From Halichoerus grypus (taxonomy: Eukaryota > Chordata > Mammalia > Carnivora > Phocidae), in assembly GCF_964656455.1 (NCBI RefSeq), contig NC_135714.1, positions 83,101,903-83,165,902 on the forward strand: a stretch of 64,000 nucleotides of DNA, given 5' to 3'. The notes under the pieces are model-generated. The model was not told where the DNA came from. It ran no database searches and saw only the letters and a program-made list of their open reading frames with translations. A program made the translations under genes and the position numbers. Positions 48,906 through 60,752 of the stretch are shown here, one piece after another (the stretch's first letter is position 1; every line of letters begins with the position of its first letter).

Positions 48906-50599
48906 GTGCTTTATTGTTTTGTCCTGAAGTGGCCACCTGGTCATTCTACTTTGAGTGAATAAATATTTATGATTCCAGATAGTGATTTATGAGAACAAAT
49001 GGATTACATGATCACGCACTTCCAGTTTGCATCATCATCTTTTAAATTTTTAAAGCTTATATTCCAACCTTTGGTATATTCCCATTCTATTATTCTAGTG
49101 AGCTAGGTTAATCTTTTGAAAGCTTTGGTTTGATTACTTCAGTCTAATTATTGGCCACCTTTTATAGGGATTACCTTGAACTGTTAGAAATGGCTCAGCA
49201 CAAATATATGACTCAATTTCTTTACTGTGTACCAACTCACCTATTTATTTTCATTTGTAAAACTAGTGAAATTGGAATTTCCTTGAAAGGGGAAGAGACA
49301 TTTAATTCTGTTCTTCTGAAATTACCATTCAACAAACATTGGTTGAAACAAATAAAACTGAAAATTTATTTCATCCAGAAAAAAAAGTCAAAAGCAAACT
49401 GACCACACTTTAGTGTGAATTGTGGCTTCTTATTTACACCTTGATAATAAAAACAGATGCAATGAATCTTGATTAATTCAGTGGAAATTTCCATGAAATG
49501 AAGCAGATGTACACTACAGATTAAGCAAACTTTAAAAGGCTTTTTATATCTTCTTAAGGAATCCATTATTTTAATCCAATAAGTAAGATTATAAACCGCT
49601 TATAAAATAAATGTAAGTTTAAGAAAATCGCTAAATGGTGTATAAGCTAAGACTAATAGGACTTCTGTTTCTCATTACAGTGTACATCATAAGAGTCTAT
49701 TACTCCCATTGTAACAACAACAAGCAAGATGATTTTCAAAATCAGTTTCTCTTTTTTAATCCAGCAGAAAATGAATGACAAAAGAAATCTAAATGAACCA
49801 AATTCCAGAAAGGGACAAGTCCTTCATAAGAAAGAAGAAATTCATGAATTCCTTTATCCTTTACAGAGCAACAAGAACTCACTATTAATGATGAGTAAAA
49901 AGAAACCAACCGAACATTTAGCAAACTTTAAGTGGATATATTAGGCTAGTGTGATGGACAAAAGTCCCAAAGAACCCCAATTACAGATTGGGTCTGCATC
50001 ACCCACTACCTCTCTTTTGTAGTCTGTTATAAGTACACAGAGGTAGTATACCAATGGCTGAAGGGCAGGAAAACTGAGAGGGGTCCTTGAAAAACATCCC
50101 AAGTCTTCCCTGAAGGTCTACTAATGGCTGCTGAAGAGTGAAAGGGGGACAGTTTGCTGAGACAAATCCCACCAAAGCTTTTACCATATGGAAAGCAAGT
50201 TCTAAATAGAGAGAGGCATAAAAGCTGGAAGAAATACCTCCAAGCTATTGGGATGGTAAGGAGTCTGCCCTAACTGGGTATACTACAGAGGCCCCACAAA
50301 ATCTGAGAGAGATATGCTGATGTGAAGTCTGGAGGCGGGACTGGAGAAAAAGAAGAATATCTGGTGACCCAAAAGCTGACAGCCAGTCTGTACAGCAGCT
50401 GAGTTTTCTTGAGTCTCAGTAGGGCTCAGATCCCAGCCTGTGCTGAAGAAAGCTGTGATCCTGCCCTCAAAATATTTGAGGCCAGTTGTTAATGGAAGCT
50501 AAGTAAAGACACAAAAATGACCAAGCTCAGTTAGTTCATTGACAGATAAATTTCACTCTGTTCCCAAGTGTAGTTGTCTGACTGAGGAAATGGTGTGCC

Positions 50600-51715
50600 T
50601 TATTCTGGGGGTAAACATTATTTATTTCAGTTCTTTAATACAATGTTCAGTGTACAATAAAAAATTACAAGAAATATGAAGAAGGAATAAAAGGTGACCC
50701 TTGGTCAAGAAAAGAGACAGTGATTAGAAGCAGACACAGAAATGTTCCAGATGTTGAAATTATCAGATGGAACATTAACTATGATAAATACGTTATAGAA
50801 TCTATTGTAAGAGTTGGCAAAATGTGTAAAAAGATGGCAATTTTATCAGAGCAATAGAAATTATAATAAAAAAGGAAATCCTAGAAATATACAATATCAG
50901 AAAATTTTTAAAAATTAAATAGCCTTAATTGTAGAAACAACAAAGAAGAAAAGAGAATCAGTAAACTTGAAGACAGTCCAAATAACTTATTCAAACTGAA
51001 GAAGAGATGAAAAATCTAGACTCAAAGTAAAACCATAAAAAAGAACAAGCTCAATTCATCTACATATTAATTTGACTCAATTCTAATCCAAGCTGTATAG
51101 GATATTAAATAATCTAACATATGTGTAATTGTAGTCCCTTAGTAAAGGTGACAGAGAATGAGGCAAAAAAATATTTGAAGAAATAATGGCCATGAATGAT
51201 CCAAAGTTGATGAATGACTTCAATCCACAGATTCAATAAGCCCCATAACCCCCAAGCAGAATAAATACAAAAATATACCTACACACACCATAGTTAAACT
51301 GCTGAAAATCAAAAATAATAATAAAATCTTAAAAGTAGTTGTGGGTGGGGAGGGTGAGAGGGTGAGGAGTTTGTGATGGAGAAAGCACATTCCATACAGG
51401 AAAACAATTAGAAGAATGATATCTGACTTCTCATCAAAAAAAGGGCCAGAAGATAACGCAATACACATGTATATGTGATTCCACTTATATGAAATCCAAG
51501 AAGAAATCAAACTTACCTATGTTGATAAAAATTAGAAAGTAGTTGCTTCTGAAGTGGAGAATTGACTAGAATGAGACATGAGAGAATTTGCTGCGGTGAT
51601 AAAAGCTTTCTTTAGCTTGTTTTGGGTGGTGGTTACATGGGTGTATAGAATTGTTAAAACTCATCAAACTCATCAGTGCAATTTTAAATTATATTTTTAT
51701 AAAAAAAAATTTTTA
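50600..51715 (+). mobile_element. Old L1M-type LINE, sense
   Basis: 'GAAATTATCAGATGGAACAT', 'GATGAATGACTTCAATCCAC', 'TTAAACTGCTGAAAATCAAA', 'GACTTCTCATCAAAAAAAGG' and the 3' end 'GGTGGTTACATGGGTGTATA ... AAAACTCATCAAACTCATCA' follow ancient L1 order. All frames are broken. Confidence 0.65.
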
Positions 51716-52389
51716 ATCCTAGAAACATAAATGTCTTTACGCAAAAATGTTAGTGATCATGTGATTACAAACTTGCCTGTTCCAGATACAGAGGAATCCA
51801 TTCATATCTCAAATTCTCATAATAATTAAATCAAGGTGAAAATATAAAAAGTATGGTTTTACAAAAAGTATACATAAAAGCCTGAACTAGTTCTTAGCAT
51901 AATCATACCTGTATTGACATGAATATCTTTATTCATATATAGAAATATAATATTATATCCACATGCTGAGTATATTTAATTTGATGTTCTACAAAAATAA
52001 TGCTAAAGATCGTGATTTAATTAGCATTAAAATAACTAACATAGTGCCTATGAATCATTTCAAATTCTTTGAAAGGTTAACTCTGTCATATTTTAATTTT
52101 AAAAACTTAAAAATTTTTTAGTTATTGGTCATGTGTATTAGCAGGCTGAGCATTTCCAACTTAATGAAAATAAGCAGGCAAAACAACCTCATCCAAGATA
52201 ATAAAAAGGGTTGCTGTAAATGATCATTTAGGCCAATTTAAAACTGTTTCATCGTTTTATAAAGGACCAACTATTCTGGGGTCAAGCTCTCAGGATGGTT
52301 AGTACTTTGGAATAATGAAAAGAATTAGGGATCTTACGGTTGGAACAAAGATGATTTAGGACAAGAATGCTTTAAACTATTGACACAGA

Positions 52390-52585
52390 ATATTTATTGA
52401 ATGCCTATTATGTTTCAGACACTCGCTGGGCACTTTTTCTGTGTTACATCACTTAATTATCTCAATAGCCCTACAAATTTGGAAGAGAAGGCTAGGCTCA
52501 GATAATTAGTAGCTTGTTGAAGTTCACATAGTGAATACCGACTCTAAGCCTGTGCATTTGTGACTATCGTATTCTATATTGCCCA
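52390..52585 (+). repeat. MIR SINE
   Basis: 'TATTGAATGCCTATTATGTT', 'TCACTTAATTATCTCAATAG', 'GAAGGCTAGGCTCAGATAAT' and 'GACTCTAAGCCTGTGCATTT' give a nearly complete MIR. Confidence 0.7.
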
Positions 52586-52755
52586 AAGGATATTTAGAGG
52601 AAATACAATTCACCTCAAGAGAAGTAAGAATTGTCCAATAATCAGTGTTGTCTAACCAAGACACAGGCTGCCTTAGGAAGTAAAGGACACTCTGTCATTA
52701 GAGGTATGCAAGTAGAACCCAGATCATCTCTTATAAACTCTAGGAATACAATTCT

Positions 52756-53093
52756 TTTTTTTTTTTTTAATGTTATGTTAATCACCATACATTACATCAT
52801 TAGTTTTTGATGTAGTGTTCCATGATTCATTGTTTGCATATAACACCCAGTGCTCCATGCAGTGTATGTGCCCTCCTTAATACCCATCACCAGGCTAACC
52901 CATCCTCCCACCCCCCTCCCCTCTAGAACCCTCAGTTTCTCAGAGTCCATAGTCTTTCATGGTTCGTCTCCCCCTCCGATTTCCCCCCCTTCATTTTTCC
53001 CTTCCTGCTATCTTCTTCTTTTTTTTTTTTTTTTAACATATAATGTATTATTTGTTTCAGAGGTACAGGTCTGTGATTCAAAAGTCTTACACA
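52756..53093 (-). mobile_element. 5'-truncated L1 3' UTR, antisense
   Basis: Perfect 15-bp target duplication TAGGAATACAATTCT (52741-52755 and 53094-53108). Poly(T), 'GTTATGTTAATCACCATACA', C-rich tract, second T-run, 'TAACATATAATGTATTATTT' and 'CAGAGGTACAGGTCTGTGAT'. Only 3' UTR, no ORF2. Confidence 0.95.
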
Positions 53094-55103
53094 TAGGAAT
53101 ACAATTCTATTACTGGGTAGGAAACTGAAAAGATACCCTCTAAGGCTCTTTCATGTCTGTAACCTCACAAAGTATTCTAGTAGATTAGTGGATTTTAAGC
53201 TACTACTAAAAATGAAGTAGAGAAATGGAAAATAAAGAAGCCAACCTTCAAACTTGTAGCACCCTTTACTATCACTATAATCTTAAATCAACAGAACTTC
53301 TTCCATTTACATATCAGAAAGCACGGTTCAGAGTAGCACGACTGTTAAGAAAGGTCGCCTGAAAAACCATGACCACTTATCATAGTCCTAGTTACTCTTT
53401 TTGATGTACGAGATTCTTAATGAAGTTTGTTGTTGTTGTTTCTATTATATTATCCTAAACTTGAGGGATTTACTGACAGGGGTTTGGTGAGGTTAAAAGG
53501 TGACTGTGTTCCCATAATGATTAAACATTTATTTAATGATAAAAACATTTTAAGTTGCATTGACAGTGATTTAAAAGTTCACCAGAATAATAGTGTGCAG
53601 GAATAATGCATAAAGCATTGATTTCCAGGTGATGTTTTTTGTTTATTGTATGATGTGTCAGTGAGAGAGATGACCAAGGGTATGTAGAAATCTGACATTA
53701 TCATGTAAATATTTTTCTTCATTAACTTTGCCCTGGTTTAATTATAGCAGAAAATTATATTTCATGGTGCCTTTTAATGAAAATAAATAAAAAATTATAT
53801 CTTAATACCTTAAGTAACTACACTTTTATTTTGAAGATGGTACCTACTTTAGACAGTTTCAGCTTTCACAGGTTCATCTTCATAAAATATTTGATAAATT
53901 TTGACCCACTGCATACCATATAAGAAGGGACCAGTGCATTTATCACTGAAATACAACCATGGGATTTACCTATAGCCATTTAGTACCAACACATTTTGAA
54001 GGGTAAAATATTTCCTTACAGCAAAGTTATTAATGTATCCTGGAGGGCTTTGTTTTGTTTTCTGTTAAAACATACAAACCAACAAACTAAATAATTTATT
54101 CTGCCCTGAAACACCCAAGTGAATTGAAAACTCAACGTCTCATTTCCTCATTTCCTTTTTTGTTGCTTTAGTCTACAAAATAGCAAAGAGGTAAATGAAG
54201 CCAGATTCAGTTTTCCGAAACATTATGGAAGAAAATTGACTTTTGCTTTGACACCTTTGTTTCGGTTGCCATAAGTCTTCCCATTGCATGCTTCCGATAA
54301 TGCCACAGCTATTCAAGCAAGCTGGTATGTAATTTCTGTGACACATTTTTTCCAGCTAGGTGTGAAAGTATAGAATAATAACAAACCATCACTCACCTGT
54401 GTATGTGTATTTTTTCATTGAGATAGCAGTTTACACTCACCATTTTATAGTTATACATAATTAATACTCCTAATTGATAGCTAATAACTAATTATGAAAC
54501 TCAAACTCTGAAACATTGACATGAAAGCTGTAAAATTCTGATGGAAATCTCCATACTGAAGATGTTTATAAAAGTGCTCACCTGTATTTTCTGTTGCAGT
54601 TCCTTTTTGAAAGAAAAAATTCACATAGAAATCTAATATAACCCCTCCAGCAGTTATGTGTCCATTTCACCTTCAGAAGGCAGCGAACTAGGCATGGCAG
54701 TAGAAAACACAGAAAGGTTTTATAGATGGACCTATTTAATATTGTTAGTGTTTGGCTAATGTTGAAATATATTCAAAAAGAGTTATTACAATATGATATT
54801 TGTGTTCTGTTTTATTTTGTATTTAAGGGGTTGATATGCCTTTCCAAATTAAACTTATCCCCCAAGTAAGATGGGGGCATTAATGCTAGTGAGAATATCA
54901 GTTTATATTTATTGTATGATGAGAAATAGGAAGGACGAGATGCCTCATTGTTAAAACCACTGATGGTTTCTTATATGTGAAATCACACTGAAAGTCTGTT
55001 CTACTTTATGAGAATTACTTTTAGTAGATTGTGTTTGACTTCTTCTTATGGAATTCCAGACATGATAAAAACATATTAATCCTTTTACCTCTTATGCTTA
55101 CAG

Positions 55104-55300
55104 ATACTCATTTCAAAGAACTCCCAACTCTTCTCCACTGTGCAGCGAAATTTGGTTTAAAGAACTTGGCTATTCATTTGCTTCAATGTTCAGGAGCAAC
55201 CTGGGCGTCTACGATGAAAAATTTCGAGGGTTCAGATCCAACACATATTGCTGAAAGGCATGGTCACAAAGAACTCAAGAAAATCTTTGAAGACTTTTCA
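55104..55300 (+). CDS. BANK1: BANK1 internal coding exon C (ankyrin repeats)
   Basis: 197-nt exon, phase 1 in and phase 0 out. The leading AT joins the C from exon B to give His, followed by THFKELPTLLHCAAKF. Two ankyrin-type units are visible: LPTLLHCAAKFGLKNLAIHL, then GSDPTHIAERHGHKELKKIF. The exon stops at EDFS|GTAAGG. This matches human BANK1 residues 337-402, the ankyrin region that scaffolds signalling partners. The acceptor (pyrimidine-rich, TTACAG) is strong. The codon at 55241-55243 is ACA (Thr), where human BANK1 has the A383T polymorphism. A 15-base T run and a (GT)17 tract follow the donor at once. The methionine-started open frame beginning at 55031 is not real, because its first part is intron. 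Confidence 0.95.
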
Positions 55301-55346
55301 GTAAGGTTTTTTTTTTTTTTTCCATTTTATCTCTAGAACTCCTTAT

Positions 55347-55382
<36 letters not shown>
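55301..55382 (+). promoter_or_regulatory. Candidate intronic splicing element: U-run plus (GU)17
   Basis: Immediately after the exon C donor lie 15 T (55307-55321) and then an uninterrupted (GT)17 at 55349-55382, 49 nt from the exon. In RNA these are the types of site bound by TIA1-like proteins (U-rich) and by TDP-43 or CELF proteins (UG repeats). The sequence is seen directly; regulation is inferred. Confidence 0.45.
55349..55382 (+). repeat. (GT)17 microsatellite
   Basis: Uninterrupted dinucleotide run 49 nt after exon C; likely length-polymorphic. Confidence 0.98.
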
Positions 55383-55384
<2 letters not shown>

Positions 55385-57643
55385 ATTGCCCTTTTGGAAA
55401 TGATGCTACTGCTCAGCTAGAGTATAGTGTGTTTTGGTCCTGAGTCATTCACTGTGTTAAAAAGCATTTTGCAAGATAGGTCAACTTGTTTTAGTATCAC
55501 TATAAACCAGCTCTGACTCCATGCTTCCTCCCCTAAATAGCCGTTTTTAAAACTTGTCTTTCTGGCTTCTATATAGCCTGTTCCATATTGAAGAGGAGAT
55601 GATGAAAAGGCAATGAAAACCCATTACCTTTATTCTTTCATTCAAGAGTCTGAGTTAGACACTGTTAGGCTCATGAAATTAGATAATTAGGTTAAAGGAA
55701 AGCATTTTGATAATCATTCAAAGTTGTCCATAAAAAGTTAATTCATGTTACTTAAATTTGTTTCTCATATGTGATTCTTTTTCTCTCTCTGTTAAGTCCC
55801 GGGTCCTTATTACGTAGGTTGAAGCCCCAACTTTCAGAAGGATATTAGCTTAGAATTAGTAAGAATACAACCAGGGGAAGATTTTGAAGGAGGGGATACT
55901 ACCTTAGTATATAGAATACACTTTGTGTTTTCATGATCAACTTTAGAAGAGCAATTATTTTCTCTTGTAACAAGAGAAATGTGTGTACATTTTGCTCAAA
56001 AAGTGAATTATGCTTCTGATGGCTCTTTGGAAAATGTAATAAGACAATAATTGTTTTGGTGAATATGTCAAAATTTGTCTTTGGATTCTCAGAAGATAAA
56101 TAATTTTATTGTCAATGAACAGTTAATAAGGAACATTGAAACGCTGTGGGAAGCTTCTGGTCTTTTTAGCATTCATTCTGATTATTAGATTAAGTCAATG
56201 TAATATTGGACTTCTATAAACCGTTGGTATTTGTGGATTTCAGATGACAACCAATCTAACTTTTTCCACTTTTAAGAAATAGCAAAGTAGTTATCAGAAT
56301 AGCATGGATATCATTCACAATGAATTACAATAAGAGATCTTTTGCTTGTATTTAAAATCAATACAGAAACAAATAAATAAACAAATATAGAAATAAAGTT
56401 TTGTAACAAAATTGAAAAGGTACCTTTTTTATTCCGTATCCTTCAAATTAGGAATAAAAATTTTTATTCCTAAAAAGATTTCAGACTGTGATTCTCACAT
56501 ATCTGATGAGTGCATTCATTTTACTAACTACTCTATAAAGTCATTGACTGGTGCAACATGGTATCTGTCTCAGGTAAGTCAATGAATCAATTCAGTCTTG
56601 AGCATATTTGCCTACAGTACTCTTGTGCAGGATATCTTGGTTGCCTGTCTCAATTCTCTACAACCCTATTCTCAAAATTTTAACCACTGGTGGACTTAAG
56701 TTAAAATTTCCTGTGAAAATCTTTAGCATCCAAGGTTACTTTCTACGATAAACCCTGATTTTCAAAGAGTAATGCTTTCACTTCTCATTCTCCAGTGAAG
56801 ACTCAGCTTTTAACAGGTACAGCCCCATGCAAACTGCATGTGCCTCATAAGTAACATGGCACTAGATATAATGCCAGTAGATATGAACATAAGTTCAAAG
56901 ATAGGATTTGATGGATATGGGAAATAATTTTCTTTTTCTCTCACATCATCTGGGTATTTGTACCTCTGCTCCTGCAGTAATAGCAACGATACAAGTTGAT
57001 GGTATTATGGTATTATAATCTATAATAGTACTGGAAACATGAAAGAAGTGTAGGTGTTAATTAGATAACATTCTCAAAAAAAAAAAAAATGAAAGCTACT
57101 CATTCATAATGAAGAGATTCTGTTCATAGATTAGCATGGATAGCCTAGATAGCAATCATTGCCTTTAGGTCACTGTTCACTCTTTTATAATGGCTGCATT
57201 CTAATTTTGCAGTTATACTTGATCGTTATGCTATGAAATTTGTTAAGTGATTTTATATATTTTGTCTCTTTGTGAGCTGTTAACATTTTGCCAGAATGTC
57301 TATAGTAGACATTGCCATTATAGGTAGGATAGATCAATTACTTTGTAAATGTTCTGATGTCAATAAGGAAATGACAATAACAGTTATAAGGGACAGCAGT
57401 TTTATAAGGGAATATTATGGTTATGGATAATTAGGTGTAACAATTTTGTAAGCTACCAAAAACCTTTTTGAAAATGCGTGGTTAAGGAAAGAGGAACATA
57501 TATTTTAGGTTGTGACACACATGGAAAAATGTGTTTCCTGTTGATTTATTTTTCTGATTATTCTTTTCATTATCAATTTTATTTAAAATAAATCCAAACA
57601 TCTTATCTTCTTAGTGAAAGTATGCCATATAAACACACAGTGA

Positions 57644-57831
57644 GGGCGCCTAGGTGGCTCAGATGGTTAAGCGTCCGCCTTTGGCTCAGGTCATGATCCC
57701 AGGGTCCTGGGATCGAGTCCCGCATCAGGCTCCCTGCTCCTTGGGAGGCTGCTTCTCCCTCTGCCTCTCTCTCTCTATGTCTCTCATGAATAATATAAAT
57801 AAAATCTTTAAAAAATAAATTAATTAAATAA
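57644..57831 (+). mobile_element. Carnivore SINEC, sense
   Basis: GGGCGCCTAGGTGGCTCAGA, GTCCGCCTTTGGCTCAGGTC, GGGATCGAGTCCCGCATCAG, CT body ending TCTATGTCTCTCATGAATAA, then AAATAAAATCTTT. Flanks ATAAACACACAGTGA (57629-57643) and ATAAACACACATGA (57832-57845) are an imperfect target duplication. Confidence 0.92.
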
Positions 57832-57895
57832 ATAAACACACATGAAATTTTATATCTAAATTATTGTAGCTAAGTCTTTTTAAGAGTATATCTAA

Positions 57896-58171
57896 CAACA
57901 ACAAAAAAAGAATACAATACATAATGCATATAACATACAAAATATGTGTTGTTTGACAGTTTATGCTATCGGTAAGGTTTCCAGTCAACAGTAGGCTATT
58001 AGTAATTAAGTTTTGGGGGAGTCAAAAGTTATATGTGGATTTTTGACTGTGTGGTGGGTCAGCATCCCTACCCTCCATGTTATTCAAGGGCCAATTGTAT
58101 ATGGAGATTTCCCAAAGATCTTTCTGTTATTGAATTTTAATTAAAATAAATTAAATTAAAAATTTCAAAAA
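57896..58171 (+). pseudogene. Non-coding retrocopy with poly(A) signal, MER2-like core
   Basis: About 276 bp bounded by a perfect 14-bp direct repeat AAGAGTATATCTAA (57882-57895 and 58172-58185). It ends in a short A-run preceded by AATAAA at 58145-58150, about 20 nt upstream, as in a cleaved and polyadenylated RNA. The middle ('CCAGTCAACAGTAGGCTATT', 'GTTATTCAAGGGCCAATTGT') resembles the end of a MER2/Tigger DNA transposon, which does not itself insert with a 14-bp duplication and poly(A). I read it as an L1-mobilised copy of a transcript 3' end that contained MER2. The parent gene is unknown and no protein frame is present. Confidence 0.6.
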
Positions 58172-59314
58172 AAGAGTATATCTAAATCTGGTAGAGAAAA
58201 AATGTACAATCTCATTATGCTACTATAATACTTTATTGTTTCTTTAATAATATTTACGTAGTTTTAATGTTATAATCACATTCTGATAAATCTAAGATTG
58301 TGACATAATGTGTTCAAACTTTCCATTACAAAAAACCTTTCCATTAACTATTGTTTCAGAATTATTGAAAGGAGTAGATATTCTTTCAGGTTTGAGGTTC
58401 ACAATCCAATGAGCCATACTTCTGTACAGAAGAAATATATATTTTTAAATTCAAACATATTTTGCACCCAGCTGATTGGCTGATGTGTTCTATTCTTCCT
58501 AATCTCCCTTCAGTGAAACACTGTTAATTTTAAGATTTCACAGAGAATTACAACACAGTGTGTTTGGTCATCTCTGAATAAAATGGGTAGAAGGAAAAAG
58601 CAATTGTGATTTTTAAAAATACAGGAAAGAAAAGAGAACCATTGGCAAGCATTCATAAACAAACAAGTGCCCTATCTTAGTGAAACTATATGAATAATAA
58701 GGAAAAAGAAAAAAGGGGGGAAGCTTCAAATCACATCACTTACATTTCTTCATGACATTTTTCCTTTGAGAAGCTAATAATTTATACACAATATGTGAGC
58801 AGAATCTTTTTACTGTGAATGAATAGCTTTCATGTTTTGAGAACATTATCTAATTAATACCTACATTTCTTTTCATGTTTTCAGTACTATTATAGATAGT
58901 AATACCACATATTTCTAAAATCCATAAGGTCTTTCAAATAAATTACTCTATTTTCAGTTTCTGCCAATGTCTCCTGGGAGAATCACTCTGAAAGGTGGAT
59001 GGACAAAGAGGATAAGGGTTGGTATTTAAATCTACAACCAAGTGTGAACCATGATTTACTTAAACTATCTTTTTTCTTCCACCACAGTGTTCACTTATGT
59101 AGTTTTATGTATATGTAAATAAGATCTTAATCATAAATCATTTTCATTAAAGTTTAGGAAACAGAAAATCAGCTTTCCATGCACTTTTTCTAGCTGGCTT
59201 TTCAGAAGGACTCTTCACTGGAAATCTTTCTCCTGCTCACATCTGTGATGAGATTTCTGTGACATCTTGCTCTCATTGACTTACCTCAACACTGCTCTTT
59301 GACCCTGTGGACAG

Positions 59315-59388
59315 TGGGCGTGTGTGTGCGCGTGCGTGCGTGCGTGCACGCATGACACAGAGAGAGAGGAGAGAGAGAGAGAGAGATT
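59315..59388 (+). repeat. Alternating GT/GC tract plus (GA)n
   Basis: GCGTGTGTGTGCGCGTGCGT followed by further GTGC units to about 59352, then ACAC and GAGA-type purine repeats to 59388. Confidence 0.95.
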
Positions 59389-60354
59389 CTGTTCCTCTAG
59401 TGTCTGTCTGACAGACAATGACCCTGCACTTTTTTCCAAATGGTCCAGGGTTTGGAATGAAGATACAGAGGGTATATGTTGAAGCATGTTGAGAATCCCT
59501 TCATAAAGCAATGATTGACTGACTGGTATAGAGAAGCTATTATTCAGAAGTTAGCTATGTTTAGGCCAGTGAACATCACTCTTCTTGACTTTTTATATCT
59601 CTCAACCTTAGCATTGCTCACTTGGTGCTTTCTATACTATTTGTTCTCTAGTAGATTGCTCATTTAATTTAGTATGTATTACTATATACTAATTCAGTCT
59701 AAATAGCAGCATACCCCGCTTTGCCAATGTAGTTTTTCTTTCTTATAAGTCTAGAAGCAGATAATGGGCAATGGGTTCCCTTCCCCTTCCACTGTTAGGT
59801 GTACAGGAAGTGCTCAGCATGTATTTATTCATTGATGAGGCAGAAGGTAAGTGTCCAATTTAAGGGCTTGTTTGATCTCACTTACCCAACAATATCCTTA
59901 ACTAGGTCCCATGATGTAAATAAAATAATTGGTCATATCTCTTTATATTCAGGATTTTTTTTTAAGTTAAGTTTTAGAGAATTCGTGGACAAATATCCCA
60001 ACTGCTAACCTCAGCATATATTTTTAATAGGCCAGCCTACAATGAATTTTAAAATTCTGGCCTTTGTTCAATATTGATGTTCTGTTAGAACTGAAGAACC
60101 TGGAACAAGTCACATAACTGCACTCGACTGCACACATTACAAATTCATGTTTCAGTTACGCTTTTGGAACTACTTAGCAACCTCTTTCTAAAATCCCATT
60201 AAATGCATCATAGTGGCTATTACAGAATTTTACCCCTCTGCAAGTCTGCAAACCCAGGTTTAATGCCCTAACTCTGCAGCTCTAAACATCCTGTTAAACT
60301 CCCTCATCTCCTCTCTCTTGTTTGCCAAATTTTCCATTTTTCTCTACACATAGG

Positions 60355-60560
60355 GCCTTGGGATTCAGCCAGCTCTGGATTTGAATCCTGACTTCATCAA
60401 ATACCAAGTTTGCATCCTTGAACAATCTCTTTGCTTTCTCTTGGCTTCAGTTTCTTTATCTTCAGATGGAAAAAAATAATTCCTTACAGGGTGTTTTTAG
60501 GACCTGATGAAATAAATGTGAAAGTATTAAATACATAGTAGATCCACAATAAATGATATT
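60355..60560 (-). repeat. MIR SINE, antisense
   Basis: 'CTCTGGATTTGAATCCTGAC', 'GGCTTCAGTTTCTTTATCTT', 'GGACCTGATGAAATAAATGT' and 'CATAGTAGATCCACAATAAA' give a nearly full-length reverse MIR. Confidence 0.75.
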
Positions 60561-60692
60561 GCATTCACCTTATTTCCTTGGATTGATTGTTGTTTATATC
60601 AATTTTAGTTCTCCCCATTAATCATACTGTCTCTTCCTTTTGCATCATTAATCTCTCCCATTATACTGACTCTTCCTTGAACAAACATGTTC

Positions 60693-60752
60693 AAATATAC
60701 ACATATACACATGCGCATATACACACACAGGCACACACACACTCCCAACAGC
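60693..60752 (+). repeat. (CA)n-rich simple repeat
   Basis: Interrupted ACACAT/ACACAC units. Confidence 0.85.

Larger units (their letters stand above)
23990..55103 (+). other. BANK1: BANK1 intron between exons B and C (31.1 kb)
   Basis: Bounded by the GTGAGT donor of exon B and the TTACAG acceptor of exon C; phase 1. It carries most of the young mobile DNA in the window. I recognise nothing firm in 23990-24480, 26870-28920, 32230-33118, 40490-41370, 42690-43920, 44350-44940, 45240-47130, 48000-48750, 48940-50590, 51720-52390 and 53110-55103. Parts of 44940-45240 and 49060-49250 read like L2 but too weakly to place. Confidence 0.85.

Noticed and set aside
55031..55336. Methionine-started open frame covering the ankyrin exon
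   Set aside because: The acceptor at 55102-55103 and the donor at 55301 define an internal exon; residues before and after these points are intron.
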